Origin: Helicoverpa zea
Taxonomy: Eukaryota > Arthropoda > Insecta > Lepidoptera > Noctuidae
Assembly (NCBI RefSeq): GCF_022581195.2
Contig: NC_061470.1
Coordinates: forward strand, 7,006,001-7,070,000
Length of the DNA: 64,000 nucleotides
Direction: 5' to 3'
Part shown: in pieces, positions 20,891 to 33,778 of the stretch
Numbering within the stretch: position 1 is the first letter of the stretch
Layout: each line of letters starts with the position of its first letter
Translations under genes and position numbers: made by a program
Notes under the pieces: model-generated
What the model was told of the DNA's origin: nothing
The model's database searches: none
What the model saw: the letters and a program-made list of their open reading frames with translations, nothing else

Positions 20891-21837
20891 TAAGTGGTAA
20901 TGCTACATAGCTCGTTATATCAAAATGTGATGAGAAAGGGGAACCGTCATGAAGCTTCATACTTTGTGTTAATAAGTTGTTTTTTTGCAACACTAAATAC
21001 CAATGTTTACTTTATATTCAAGTTAACCTTGTTATGAAATTGACCATTAGTCTCAAAAAACAGTAAACAGCAGAAAGATATAGCTTGTCACCAAATCGAT
21101 CCTAGTAACTGTTAGATCTTTCCTGACTTTACGGTTACCCCAAAGTGCAGAGCAGGCAAATGATGGTTCAACATAAAATATGCGTCTATCTATACCGTTA
21201 CATGATACTGTATCACCTGACATACAGAATAACCTCCCAAACAATTGTTTTGACGCGGAAGCCAGTAAGCCAGACATCCCACAAAACTAAATAGGTTGAC
21301 AATACCTTACCATAACCAATGAGCGTTTCGACCATAGCGTATCACCGTGCTTGTTAACTAGAATAGGTGCCTAGGATAATGCTATGTCATTCTGAACTTA
21401 TCAATTGATTTCTGTCTATGTATGTTTATTGTCAATTTCATGGGTTAGGTTCATTGATTTGACTTTATGTTAGTTCTATGAAATGATATTATATGCAAAG
21501 GGCAGTTACATGTGACGAGATAATACCTCGGACGAGGCGTGAACGGGACTGGGACGCGAGTGCAATATACGACGTCTAAACGAAAAGTAATGCTTTATAT
21601 TTCTTTGTAGTACTAACATATGACTTTGACATATTTCCGATACTTACCTCCCTATTTAAAACTTTAAACTTACCTAGGAAAAGAAATTGGCAACTTATCG
21701 CAAATGATTAACCGAGGGCAATATTATTCAATAGTTTACGCAACGCAGCCTTCAACCGCGCCGCTACGTTATAACTGTGAAGTTCAAGTTCAAAGAAACC
21801 AAGAAAGCCTATAAAAAGTTCCCATTGTTGGTTTTTA

Positions 21838-21955
21838 ACATGGAGAACAAAATGACTAGCGGAGATGTCAAAACGCAATATCTCCTAAGAAAATAGCGCG
21901 CCAAAATGCAAGTGTTCGGGGGACGAGGAACGTTACTCCGTCCTCATACGCCTTC
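21838..21955 (-). repeat. Dispersed repeat family A, copy 1
   Basis: About 120 bp. In reverse it reads CGTTCCTCGTCCCCCGAACA, then TTTTGGCGCGCTATTTTCTT and GACATCTCCGCTAGTCATTT. Shared with 29527-29622 and 31636-31755. Confidence 0.8.
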
Positions 21956-22361
21956 TTTAGAATTAAAATTAAAATCACCAATCAATAAATACAAATGTTT
22001 CACAGATTTGATTTGATTTGACAAGGAACCCGAACGCTTTGTTAATTCCAGTAACTGATCACACCTACTGTACACAAGAAGGTACCTGATCTACCTTCCT
22101 TGTGGCATCTCCGCTATCTTTCCTCTCTCCGTACTTTTCAAACATCGATTTCCAATGTATGTATGTATGTACAAAAACTGTATATTCAGTAAACGAATTG
22201 AAGGCGTGCTGCGAATCCATTTGCATGTGAATGCTTTCCGAAATTATTTTGCCCAGTCAGATACCTACCTACCATTGGTTTTCGTTCCGTTGACTTTTGG
22301 AAAATCTCTCCCAAAATCTAAACAAAAGAGTTACCATTGTTATTTATACATGAATGTTTAA

Positions 22362-22550
22362 CGGCCAGTTTCTTCATCAAAAGTTAAAGTTAAAGTAATG
22401 TCTAAAGTAAAAGTAACGGTCAAATTCGTTTTTTCAAGGCTAAAGTGATAGCAAAACTAATAGAAAAATTGAATTTGACCGTTACTTTTACTTTAGACAT
22501 TACTTTGACTTTTACTTTGGCTTTTTAACTTTTGATGAAGAAACTGGCTG
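22362..22550. mobile_element. 189-bp hairpin MITE, TAA target duplication
   Basis: Two arms of about 75 bp are near-perfect reverse complements (CGGCCAGTTTCTTCATCAAA at the left end), rich in TAAAGT units, around a short centre near 22436-22470. TAA flanks both ends (22359-22361 and 22551-22553). The length and TSD suggest a PIF/Harbinger-type MITE. Confidence 0.85.
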
Positions 22551-23704
22551 TAAGTGTATTTTTTTAAAGCAAGTTGTAAGCTACCGTTTTCAACATTCTC
22601 AAAGCGCCCGTGCTTTCGAGTAAACATCGTAACAGAAAATTCAATGTCTCCAATGTTACGGTAACCTCTGGTCAGAGCGAAAGAATTCCTGACGAGTAAC
22701 GGTACATCTCAGTAAGATGATGAAGATCTCGTAGTAAGATGTGCATAAAGTAAGTAAACCATTTTACTTCGCAACTTTGGAGAAAGATAGTAGAATACCT
22801 CTTATTGAAATCGAATTTTGAATCAATCGTTATTACTAGTTGTTTTACATTAATTAATGATGCCCTGATTACAAAGAAAATGTACGTAAGCAATAATTTT
22901 ATGTTAGGTATGTCATTAAGAACTTGGTTTGTTTTTAAATGACTTAAGTAGGTTCTACTAACATTTAGAATTTAAAGGGAGTGGTTTTCATGTCGTTTAT
23001 AATTTAAGATCTAACAAGAATATACTAAAATCAAATAAAATAACCGAGGAACAATGTACCTTTTATATGCAATGCAACTATCAAATTAAATAAAAACAAA
23101 CAATCTATTGAAGCTGAAGCAGCTATCATCAAATAATTTGCTTTTAACTATATGCACACATCATCTGATTATGCCACCATTCTGAGATATATAGATAATA
23201 ATAATTGCCCTAATTATGTATAAACAGAGGAAATAATAGTACTAAGTATAATTTATAATACACACAACACATATCAAAACGTATCTAATTCAATTCCACT
23301 AGGACAAAGAGTCATTAACTTGAGTTATAATACGTAACGAACGAGCCACACGTTGTTATTCTAATCCTAAGGAAATTACACAAAAACTATGATAAAATAT
23401 TAATATGAAACGAGGGTCACCAAGCTTTAAGATAGTAAATCTACGAATTTAATAATACATCATGAACACGTAAGGAAGTATTGTACATATGTACCTACCT
23501 AACTAAGTATTGTTACTTATTCAAAGAAACTATGTATGAAACGTACTGAAAACCACCAAATAACATAAAAAATACATAATTCACTGTACATTTTATTTGT
23601 GTGACATCTCTGTGTCATAGAGTTAGTCTAAGAAAAATAAAGTAGTGTGGTGAACCTACAATTTGATTAGTGTTTCACTAATTCGAAAATCGTAAGTATA
23701 ATTT
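22551..23704. other. Intergenic, nothing recognised
   Basis: AT-rich sequence between a MITE and a LINE; no supported exon. Confidence 0.45.
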
Positions 23705-24026
23705 TATTTATTTATTTATTTAACAATTTATGTACACAGTGAAAATATAAAAGAAGTATACATAGCATAAAATAGTACAAAGGTACTGCTTATTTCTAAA
23801 TCGAAATCTCTTCCAGCAGACCCGTAGTAGAAGAGTTAGAATAAAGAGAAGTAGATAGACTGTGTAAAAGACATAGTAAAGATACATAAATTATACACAT
23901 ATATATATAAAGCAAGAGATAATACATACATACAAAGATACATATTTTATAAAATGACTATGAAGAAGAGGAGGACGAATAGTAGCTTTTGAGTTTCTGT
24001 TTGAAAGTTGCAACAGTTTGACAGCT

Positions 24027-24453
24027 CCTTAATGAGGGTTTTCTAAAATGGCGTCCACCAGGTGGCGCACTGAGTCGTCAGGTCCAGGTAACTGTCAAAG
24101 TGCTTATCTTTACTATGAATAGTGAACGATTTTAGTGGTTTTTTTATTTTATAATTAAAGCACTGCATTATTGTTTTACTATTGAGGTTGAGTAAATAAA
24201 AAAAACTAAATCATATTGTGTTAACAAATTTTTCAACTACCAGTGACTTTTGCACCCTCTCTCTTAGCTCAATTTTTAGTTCGGAAACCTTATTCTGACC
24301 GTAGTCCATAATAAAATCAATAACACTTCCAATATAACAGAATTTCAATAAACAATAAGTTCGGCACCTACAATTCCATACTATTTGACAGCTGTTTGGA
24401 CCAGACGCATACGTGGCGCCACCCGGTGGCAGAAAAAATTTCAAAAACCCTCA
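24027..24453. mobile_element. MITE inserted in the LINE coding region
   Basis: About 68-bp imperfect terminal inverted repeats starting GAGGGTTTT and including CACC(A/G)GGTGGCGC and TGTCAAA. The interior is AT-rich and non-coding. Removing it with a 2-bp AT overlap restores the LINE frame (P-P-E-L-R-S). No longer duplication is evident. Confidence 0.8.
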
Positions 24454-25800
24454 TTCAGGCGGCAGCGAATTCCACAACCGTACTGCGTTAACTGTGAAGG
24501 AGAAGGAATAAAAGTCAGTGGAATGGGAGGGGATTTTAAGGAGAGATTTGAGATGCGTTCTACAGAGCGCATCAGGCGAGCGAACAAATGAAAAGCGTTC
24601 TCGCAGATAGGAAGGAGTTTTGGGATTAAAAAGGATATTAAAAAGAAGACACAAAATGCGAGTGTTCCTGCGAAGACGAATAGGGAGCCACTTGAGTTCT
24701 TTGCGAAAATGAGAAACATGATCATATTTTTTGAGATTGAAAACAAAACGAATACATAAATTTTGCAACCGCTCAAGCTTATTTAAGAGCTCCTCTGTGG
24801 CATCCAAATAACAGGCATCGGCGTAGTCTATGATGGGTTGAATGAGAGTTTGAGCAAGAGAGATTTTGGTTTTCAAGGGCAAAAAGTACTGGAGGCATTT
24901 CAGAGTGTGAAAGGTGAAGTGCACCTTGCGACTGACTTCATTGACCTGCGCAGACCATGATAAATGGGAGTCCATGATGACACCCAAATTTTTTGCCGTT
25001 TCTGCATAGCTCAGTTGAACCCCACCTAAACAAAGAGGAGGCAATGACGCAACATCAAGCCTGCCACGCAAGTTTCTGCCGCCAATGATCATGGCCTGAG
25101 ACTTCTTGGGATTGATCTTTAGCCCAAAGGACTGCGCCCAGACCTCGATCATATTCAGGTCATGATTCATAGCGGCAACGGCAGATTCCGCATCGCTTAA
25201 CGAGAAATGTCTGTAGAGTTGCAAGTCGTCCGCATAGAGATGGAAGTTGGAAGAAATTACCTTAGTGACAGAGTCAATGAAAACAGAGAACAGGAGAGGA
25301 GAGAGAACGCCACCTTGAGGTACACCCGCAGAAAGGTTGCACCAATTGGAGGATAAGTTATTAAGCCGGACACACTGCGTTCGGCCTCTAAGATAGGAGT
25401 CAAACCAATTTAACGTGGAAGAAGAAATATTAATAGATTTAAGGATACCAAGAAGAATGTCGAAATCGACAGAATTAAATGCACTGCTGAAGTCAAGGAG
25501 AACCAGTAACGTCAGGGATTTATTTTCCATCGCAAGACGGATGTCGTCAGTAACCTTCAACAGTGCAGTTACAGTGCTGTGGCCGGGACGAAAACCAGAT
25601 TGTAAAGGGTGGAAAAGGTTATTGCGGTAAGGAAAGAAGAAAGCTGAGAATGCACCAGGTGCTCCAGAACTTTGGACAGGTAAGGCAGGATGGAAATGGG
25701 TCTATAATCAGACAATGAAGCTGGATTATTTATTTTTTAAAATTTTGGGTAAAGGAATAACGATGGCTTCTTTCCAGGAATTAGGAAAAGAATAAGATTT
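24451..25800 (-). pseudogene. LINE reverse transcriptase ORF2 fragment
   Basis: The main open frame (25560 to 24451) gives 369 residues with the RT catalytic YADD motif and conserved palm-domain blocks. Upstream homology (25560-25800) continues in shifted frames. The frame breaks at LWNSLPPE, where the MITE begins. Beyond the MITE the same protein resumes as LRSCQTVATFKQKLKS at about 24025 leftward, so the stop at 24451 is caused by the insertion. Confidence 0.88.
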
Positions 25801-26800
25801 TATTAAACGTGCTAAAGATACCTAACCAAAACTGGTAATAAATTGAAAAAAAAACTTCCTAGACTAGCAGACAGATACCTTGTAAAATACAAGAATACTT
25901 TAAGAACCAAAATATTGATTTTTAGTAGATAACCTTCTAGCTTTTAACATATTTCCCAAACTGAAATGTCAAAATATTTAAAAATGACCTTGGATATTTA
26001 TATTGACCACGGTATTCCTAGACTTGCCTAACAGGTCTTCTGAACAGATTATACACTAAACTTGAGGTTATCTAGATAAAATTTATACCCAGTTTAATAC
26101 TGCCCTATTATTAAGACGGGGTCCTATAAATCATCAAATAACGCTAGAATAAACAATAGCAATAAAAATTAACACCTTATAAAAAGTTCTTATCATGCTC
26201 ATCTTCCGCCAAGAAACTATGACATAATAATTATATCCAAACATAACGGTGAGTCATCAACACACTCAGTGAGTACGTGAGTTTGAACAAACCCACGCCG
26301 TGGCTGGGAAAACCCAAAGTTTTCTCTTTCGTTGGAATAACCGGCACGATCTCGTGTCGCGGTAGGATCATCAATCAAGGAAGAAAAACTGAAGTATCAT
26401 TGTACGTAAACTGATGAGTAGCTTTGAGGTATATACTTAATGCTAGATCTTATCTACCTGTCATTGAAATTGAACAGCAAATCAGCTTATAAGGATACTT
26501 TAATTTGTTTTTTGTTTTGCACCGATTTTGTTTTTGTAATTTGACGACTGAGAGATCACGCATCGCATCACGCATCAGATTTTTTGAAATCGCTTGCGTA
26601 ATGGATGTGACTATATATAATGACCTATTTTCTTGTTAAATCCTTTTTATCTGTTATTATCTCGGTGTGGTGAATCGCCATTTCCGCCCGCGCTTCTTTG
26701 GCAACTGTGATTTGTACAACTATATAAACATGTAATAATGCAACTGACAGTACGAATCCATCCCTATTTCTTTATTAGCAGATCTTGGTACTACTACTCT

Positions 26801-26904
26801 GTATGTAGTATGAGTAGTATGACGAGTGACAGGGAAAAATGGAAGAGGTTGAGATATTCCGCCGACCCCAAATAAAACGGGGCACAGGGCAGGAGGAAGA
26901 AGAA
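26801..26904 (+). mobile_element. 104-bp LINE 3' fragment with 14-bp target duplication
   Basis: GGTACTACTACTCT occurs at 26787-26800 and again at 26905-26918. The insert ends in a purine-rich GGAGGAAGAAGA tail on the + strand. Translation TGATATTCCGCCGACCCC-type remnants resemble the end of a LINE ORF. A heavily 5'-truncated insertion. Confidence 0.78.
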
Positions 26905-26918
26905 GGTACTACTACTCT

Positions 26919-28693
26919 ATCGCAAGAATTTCCACGTCTTGATTTTACGTTACCCGTTCTTAATTAAAACCTTATAAAACTAAGGCCGACATTCCTCTTA
27001 ATTGTATTAAATGTAGGTTTATAGCCCTACAAGAGATATTTTTAGTGTGTACACCGTTGCACATTGCAATCGGGTGCACTTTCGGAGTTTGGCGTCTAAA
27101 GTGAAATCAACCTGTTTTCATTGTAAAACAGGTCTCTGGGTAACTTTCTTTGGTCCTTCTTGTCGATTTATTTTTGTAGCAGTTGAAGTGTATTTTTAGT
27201 ACCTCCGTGATGAGATATATATGTATATCTTTTCAATATGATGGTAAAAATTACTACATTGAATTAGTGACAGAAAGACCAGTTACTTTTCATTTGTTGC
27301 ATTAGCAAGCACATAATATGTTAATAATCGTTCCTCTTTTTCTATTTTCTCTGTGTCAGTGTGTGATCTCATCATACTTACCTATAACTTTTTGAGTTTG
27401 TCATCTAAGTGATCAAACAGTTTGAAAAAAAGACACTATTTAACCCATTAGGTACCCTTGATATTCTATATTCTATAGGTAGATACCTAATCACTAATTC
27501 GTGCAAAAAATCTAATTGCGCATCAAGAGCTGACATTTCAATCGATCCTTTTTAATGCCCCTAAGTGCATTCTCGGCCACAGCATATATGTCATTGTAAG
27601 CTGAGATTAGATACGATCCTACTTAAGAATTAGCCACGCTTAACGCTGGTTTACCCGGAAAATTGGGTCACGACTCGTAGGTAGATGCACTAATGGCATG
27701 AACAAAAGTTTGGGACAAAAAGTTAAGGTGCCATTGTCAAGCTAAAAGATGAATCTGCCTAGGTATATAGAATTATAATATTCTTAGAAATCAGATTAGA
27801 AGGGGTAAACATTAACAAAACATAATTCATAAACATAAGCAATTTTTATTGCTTACAAATATTGCTTAAAATATCCCGATATCGTAACTTCGTCTCTTCT
27901 TTTTGCCAGCCTAGTCGGTACAGGTTGGGCGCAAGGAGGCTTAACATCTACTAATACGTACGTACGTAATTAATCATTGCGATATGTTAAAACTTATGTT
28001 ACCTGAGGTAGTTACTTGTTACTTATTAGTTATCGTATAGGCCGTAGATAAGTCAAACTAGGTTAGGTATTTCAATTAACCTTAATAAATTACGTCGGTT
28101 GATATACTTAACTATCAACCTAGTTTTGTAAATAGTGTTTTGACACAATAGTTTTATTAATAAAGGCTGATTGAGTTGCATAACTATTAATTAATATTAT
28201 AGCTACCTACATTAAATTACAATTTTATCACAATATTTCACCACGTCTATCTCTACTATACTATAGGTAATATCTCTACTAAACTTCTGTACACAATAAT
28301 CTCAAAAACTACTGAACGTATTTTCAACTTTGTACCTTAAAATATAGTGAAATTATTAGGAACTTTAAGACTTGAGATATAAAAATTCTTTGCAAAGTTT
28401 TCTTCTTTACTGTTGTTCATCTGTCTAAGATACATATTCTAACAAATACGTAATAAGTCGAACAATTGTGTATGCATCTCAGATGTAGTCTACACCGTCG
28501 ACCCAGTTACCATGTGGGCGACCAGTGGGAACGGCGGACTTGTAACCGACACCTCGTGCCCACGACACCCAGTAGCAATGACGGAGAAAACATATCAGAG
28601 GTGCCACAAGGAAGGTAGGTCAGGCGCCTTCTTCTAGGTCAAGAAACATACCGTAGGTGTGATCAGTTGCGAGAACTAACGAGGCGTTCGGGT
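26919..28693. other. Intergenic, nothing recognised
   Basis: AT-rich sequence; no open frame with splice or family support. Confidence 0.45.
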
Positions 28694-28783
28694 TGAAATG
28701 AAATGAAATCGTTTATTTTGCAAATTGGACATTACATCACTTTTACACGTCATTTTAAGAACGCTGAGGTCGGCATTTTCTAA
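28694..28783. repeat. Dispersed repeat, copy 2 (first copy at 10673-10763)
   Basis: Nearly identical to copy 1 with one base less in the middle. The sequence to about 28905 probably belongs to the same element but has no partner here to define it. Confidence 0.75.
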
Positions 28784-29526
28784 CTGACTGATCCCTGAGA
28801 AGAAACGCCGAAACAAACTGATCACTGACGCTGACACTGACGGGTCATAGTCTCTTTTAAAGTCCAAACATGTTATAAATCAAGTAATATTATGTGTGAG
28901 TGTCACCATGTACGCGGTCTGGAATGGCCTTTTGAGGAAAGAGCCACATCAGGCTGGAGCTGACCAGTCCCAACAGACGGCACGCATACATCAGTCGTCG
29001 TGTAGCTCAAACCATATCTTAGGGAGCTCAACGACCTGTCACACGACGATACCAGATCTGCAGAACATTTGCGTAGGCCATTCAAAAATACTCAAACCCG
29101 CCAGACAGTATTTATGTTATAAGAATATATAATGTTGCTCGCATACACGATACTCACATTCACAATAATAATAATTAAAAAAAATACAATTATAATATAT
29201 AAATGTCAATAAACAATGTCATTAATAAAATGTTATCTGATGATAATAAATATTTAAATGTCAAAAGTAACAATACACAGGCATTTGAAAAGATATCACT
29301 CACTAAGCGAGCAGCTCATTCCCAAGCTTTTTTATCATTTATATAATCAGATATTTTGTAATATCCTTTTTCCAAAAGTTTGGATTTTATATGATTTTTA
29401 AATTTCTTGATAGGCAAATCACGAACCGGTTCCTTGTCAAATCAAAACCAATCTACCAAATCTCTCAAAAATTGGTCTTGATTGAACGGTGGTTTTATTT
29501 TGAAGGTTCAAGGGTTCCATAATGGG

Positions 29527-29622
29527 CGTGTAAGGGCAGAGGTAGTAACGTTCCTCGTCCCCCGAACACACAGACATTGTGTTATGACATCTCCGCTAGT
29601 CATTTTGTTCTCCATGCTACCT
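29527..29622 (+). repeat. Dispersed repeat family A, copy 2
   Basis: Has TAACGTTCCTCGTCCCCCGA and GACATCTCCGCTAGTCATTT like copy 1 but lacks about 28 bp in the middle. Confidence 0.8.
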
Positions 29623-31635
29623 ACTCAGTAGGCACTTGTTTCTAACATGACTGGTATTTAGGCTAGACAGGACAGGTGTGACCTCTAAGCATGCTAATTG
29701 TTATAAATATGATGCGGGTTGTTATTAGTTCAAACACAAAATCATACAAGCAATCTCAGGTTTTCAATGCCATTTTCTTTTTATCTGGAATGTAACAGTT
29801 ATCAAGTAGGTTGATGCCAATAGATACATAGATACCCATCTATGTATAAAAGAGTTGCCTACAAGCATTTTCAAAGGTAGGTATTAGTAGGCCGGTGTGT
29901 GCCTATTTTTCCAAGGAAAACCATGACTGGAAATAAAATGATAAAAAATGGTCTATGTCAGTGACTTTCCTATTAACGTACCTGTTATTACCTGCAATAT
30001 TTCACGTACTCAAGTAGTTACTTATTTTACAAATGAGGAAATGTCTTTATCGGTCTATCTACTTACCTCTGTCTGCCCTCTGGTAAATCTTTGTACAGTA
30101 TTTACCTAAATCAAAAAATCAGCAAAATCTACTTGTTTAAACTTCAATTTAGTTTCACCAATTATAAAAATAAAGTGCCTGTAAATGTAGTTTATAGCAG
30201 TAGGTAATAAACAATTTAATAGAACATACTAGAATTAATGATAATTCGCATTGAGAAGGCCTGCGGATTTTCCAAGAGCAACCTTTCTACTAACAGCGAA
30301 ATTATCTAATAACAAGGCGCTTATAATATATATCTTTATTTTCGAAGTTACTTTCAGCAAATATAATTTAAACTATAATCATAGGTAGTATAATAATATT
30401 TTTCTCATAGTAATTTATACTTTTTTTCCGTATCCGGGTCTATAGCTCAATCTGGTATCCCTCTTAATCCTCTCGCCAATTACAAGAAAAGGATTTCTGC
30501 AAAGGTAAAAATCTAAATCTCAATTAACATTTTGTAGTTGAAAGCATCTCTGCGACTCCCCGAGTAAAAGTGCCAGGTAAAAATCGCTTAGCAAAGTCGC
30601 ATAATAGCAAAATATCAAAACGTTTACAGCCTTACTTATAAACGTGAATTAAATAAAAAGTAACACTTAAGGGCTGTTTAAGAAAAATTCTTACTTATAA
30701 TCGTTGCTTAAGCATGTCTTAAGTAATGAACCCAAATATTTAAAGTAGTAATTAGTTAAAATGGTGCGTAGAAGATGGTTAGATGATTTTTATAAGTAAG
30801 ACTGTTAATAGGTAAATATTAACTACTAGTTCAGGCTCCTCTATTCTGTTGTTTAATTATCTAGCAGTTGGTCTTTAGTCATGGTTGCACTATTAATCAT
30901 ACATTTTAGCAAAACCTACGGAGACAGCTTTATCTAGGATACATTTCTAGTAATTTCAGTTCATTACTCGTCATTAAAGAAAATAATTACATATACAGCA
31001 GATAAGTGTGTTGCAAGTCTACTATTACACTAATTTTTAAGATAATATGTCAACTTTTTATCTTTGTTTTTAACTAATACGAATAGAACAAAATTTTTGT
31101 CGAGTATCGCTAGTACCTAGTGATCGTGCTCAATTGAATATGTAGTTTAGTTACTCTCCATAGTCCATAGATCTTTCCCCTTTAAATTTAAAATCAATAG
31201 TAAATATTCCTACAACTCTGTCTACCCTTTCTTTGAAAACGGCGGCAAAGCAAAATTCTAATAAATAGCGCATTATAGACAACACCCAGAGGCTCAGTAG
31301 GGGGTCAGACTGGCCCTACAAATCTAGTTTATTATGTTGGTACTTACACAGCTGCCAACCACACCCCGTCAGAAAGCATTCAGTATTACATAACACTGGA
31401 TACCAAAGCAACTGGATCAGATAAATGGCTCTGAGGGAAAACATATTGCATAGGAAATATCCACGGAGAACGAAAGATGTACGGAGATGCCGTAATGCAG
31501 GCAAGTCGTTCGCCTTCCAGGTCAAATACATACAGTTGCCAGGAACAAAACGATCAGTTACGAGTGATCTAACGAGGCGTCTCGGTTACACCGATTTTTG
31601 GTATTACAAAAAATGGGCGAGTCAAAAGAAGGCGT

Positions 31636-31755
31636 GTAAGGGCGGAGACAGTAACAGACAGTTCCTCGTATTTCGAACCCTCGCATTTTGGCGAGCTACT
31701 TTCTTAGGCTATTTTCCGCTATGACATCTCTACTAGACAATTTGTTCTCCTTGGA
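31636..31755 (+). repeat. Dispersed repeat family A, copy 3
   Basis: GAAGGCGTGTAAGGGCGGAG, TTTTGGCGAGCTACTTTCTT and GACATCTCTACTAGACAATT: full length but more diverged than copies 1 and 2. Confidence 0.75.
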
Positions 31756-33463
31756 AATATCTTAGAGATGATCTGACTACGGATGGGACGTGTTCAAGTG
31801 TTCGCAGTTGATCGCGTTACGCAAAACAATTGAGTAACGGATTGGTAGACTGATAAGTTCGAATCACGCATGGGTAAGTGTAACTGGCCTGATGATGGCG
31901 TAAATGTATATGGAAAAGTCTAATTTATACGTATAAGTGATAGAAAGTTTTAATAGGAAATCGTTGGTTCAGAACTTTAGAACTGGTTGAACATATTTTT
32001 TTGTGTTTGCTGGTTATCCAGGGAGTAAAGAGACGACGGAGATGAATCCTTTTTTTGGATATCACAAGATAGTATATACCTTAGTTATTTGTTTAAGAAT
32101 TCAAAGATCGAGACTTGTCCTGAAGTTTATGAGTAAGCTTATTGAAGTCAACGCATTTTCTATTTACATATCTCGCAGACTAGATCATATTATTTACTTA
32201 CATTACATATATTAAAAAGTTTGTCATCCAAATTGTATCTAACGTATAACTATAATGATGGTATTACTATAACGATTTGGTGTTTAAGAATGACTATAAG
32301 TCTTGGATCTTATGAAAGGCTTAACAAAATAACCAAAATGAAGAAGACTTTTGCTTTAGAACTTTTGAATAGCTCTCAATTATCTCCGCGATTGAGCTGA
32401 AGATTAAGTAAAATGTATTGAAAAGATTTACGAAACCAGACAAATAAGTAGTTAATGTTACAAATCGTGATTGTATAAAAAACTCTTATTTCATACATTG
32501 AGCATTGATTGTGTCGCTGAAAAAATATGAAATCTTATAACAGTATTTCATACTTTTGATCAAAATGCAATAAAAGATTGCATACAAGAAATTTAATTTC
32601 TTTTACTCTATTTACACGATGTCTGTATCTCTTTTATTTCTATTTCCCTTTCGCAGGTATGCTGAAACTGATTTCTTTAGAAATGAGCACTCCTTTGTAA
32701 ATTCTTTCTTTCCCGTTGCATTTCTATGTAAATACAAAAAAATTATAAAAATAAACACAGATCCTTATAATCTAGTCCAATATACCTATATAAACTAATT
32801 TATGTTTGCAAAAACGTAATTTAATCTTGGTAAATCTAAAGTATCTTGATTTCTTGACAAGCTGACACTAACATAGTCATTATATCATACTTTGGTAGGA
32901 ACTGGCTGCCAAGTAATGTCTCTTAATTGTAAATCTAGTAATTTATTAGTGCAGGTTAAAGCCCACTGGATTGATCCAATAAATGAGATCCGTTTTACTT
33001 CTCATTAGGTATGCATAACATTGTTCTGTTTACGGCAACCGAACTAAAGTGTTTGTAAGCATGTTCTACAAAATGTTCTAAATTCTACGACATGCTTGTA
33101 CAAGTGTAGCAAAAATGTTTGTCAAATTCTTTGAACCAGTAGACCTTTTGGGAAAATGATTCCTTTCGGGCTTAGATTCTGGTAATGATGACAATAATAT
33201 TGCACTTTTCGAGTCTAGATATGTATGTATGCACAGAGAAGATTCATTTAAAGTTCGTCTATTAAGATGTACACTTAAGAGTCTCTGACCAGAGAAGCCA
33301 GATCATCATCTGATGCATAAGGTAGTGAGTGACTTCGCTAGCTTACTACGATATTTCAAACCAGTAACTTGTTTCAGGTTTTGCACTTTTGTCAAAGGTG
33401 TAAGTTTTATAAATGGGAAGAAAAAGAAGTACAAACAACAAAGTTAAAAATTATTACATTTTT
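31756..33463. other. Intergenic, nothing recognised
   Basis: Between repeat family A and the 3' end of the cuticular gene. No supported exon. Confidence 0.45.
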
Positions 33464-33469
33464 TTTATT
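33464..33469 (-). terminator. poly(A) signal of the cuticular protein gene
   Basis: AATAAA on the - strand, about 155 bp after the stop at 33623-33625. Confidence 0.55.
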
Positions 33470-33622
33470 AATACATTTTCAAGTTCGTTCTACAAGAGTT
33501 TGCATTATTATACACAGTTCACATTCAACTTTATACAGTTTAACATTTTTTTGGCTTTTTCTGGTCGTTTTGTATAAAAAATAGTGTGTCAGGCAGTAGT
33601 GAGCTTAGGTCCGAGGTAGGGT

Positions 33623-33778
33623 TCAGTGCCAGCCACCGTGGTGGCCCCAGGGCTCTTCGGGTGCCGCGGCCGCCGCTTGCGCAGCGTGCGCGTACTGGGA
33701 GAGGTGCACGGCGCGCGCGTGCTGCACCTCGGGCGTGTCCACTACGTACTGGCCGTCGTGGGTGAGCTGAATGTGAGC
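33623..33778 (-). CDS. Cuticular protein exon 4 (motif copy 3, C-terminus)
   Basis: Residues 165-215. HDGQYVVDTPEVQHARAVH then Ala-rich sequence ending EEPWGHHGGWH. Acceptor CCACAG; stop TGA at 33623-33625. Confidence 0.9.
   Translation of the reverse strand, partial: AHIQLTHDGQYVVDTPEVQHARAVHLSQYAHAAQAAAAAPEEPWGHHGGWH

Larger units (their letters stand above)
23705..25825 (-). mobile_element. Jockey-clade LINE, 5'-truncated, interrupted by a MITE
   Basis: The - strand encodes reverse transcriptase segments in order: WKEAIVIPLPK, DYRPISILPYLSKVLEHLV, QSGFRPGHST, then RT motifs VLLDFSSAFNSVD, GVPQGGVLSPLLF and YADD, and the C-terminal thumb region. It ends in a Ser run and stop near 23958, followed by a 3' UTR and a short TTTA-repeat tail at about 23705-23723. 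The 5' end is lost near 25825. Two frameshifts upstream of the main open frame (about 25745 in an A/T run and about 25635) and an inserted MITE at about 24027-24453 show that it is inactive. Confidence 0.9.
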
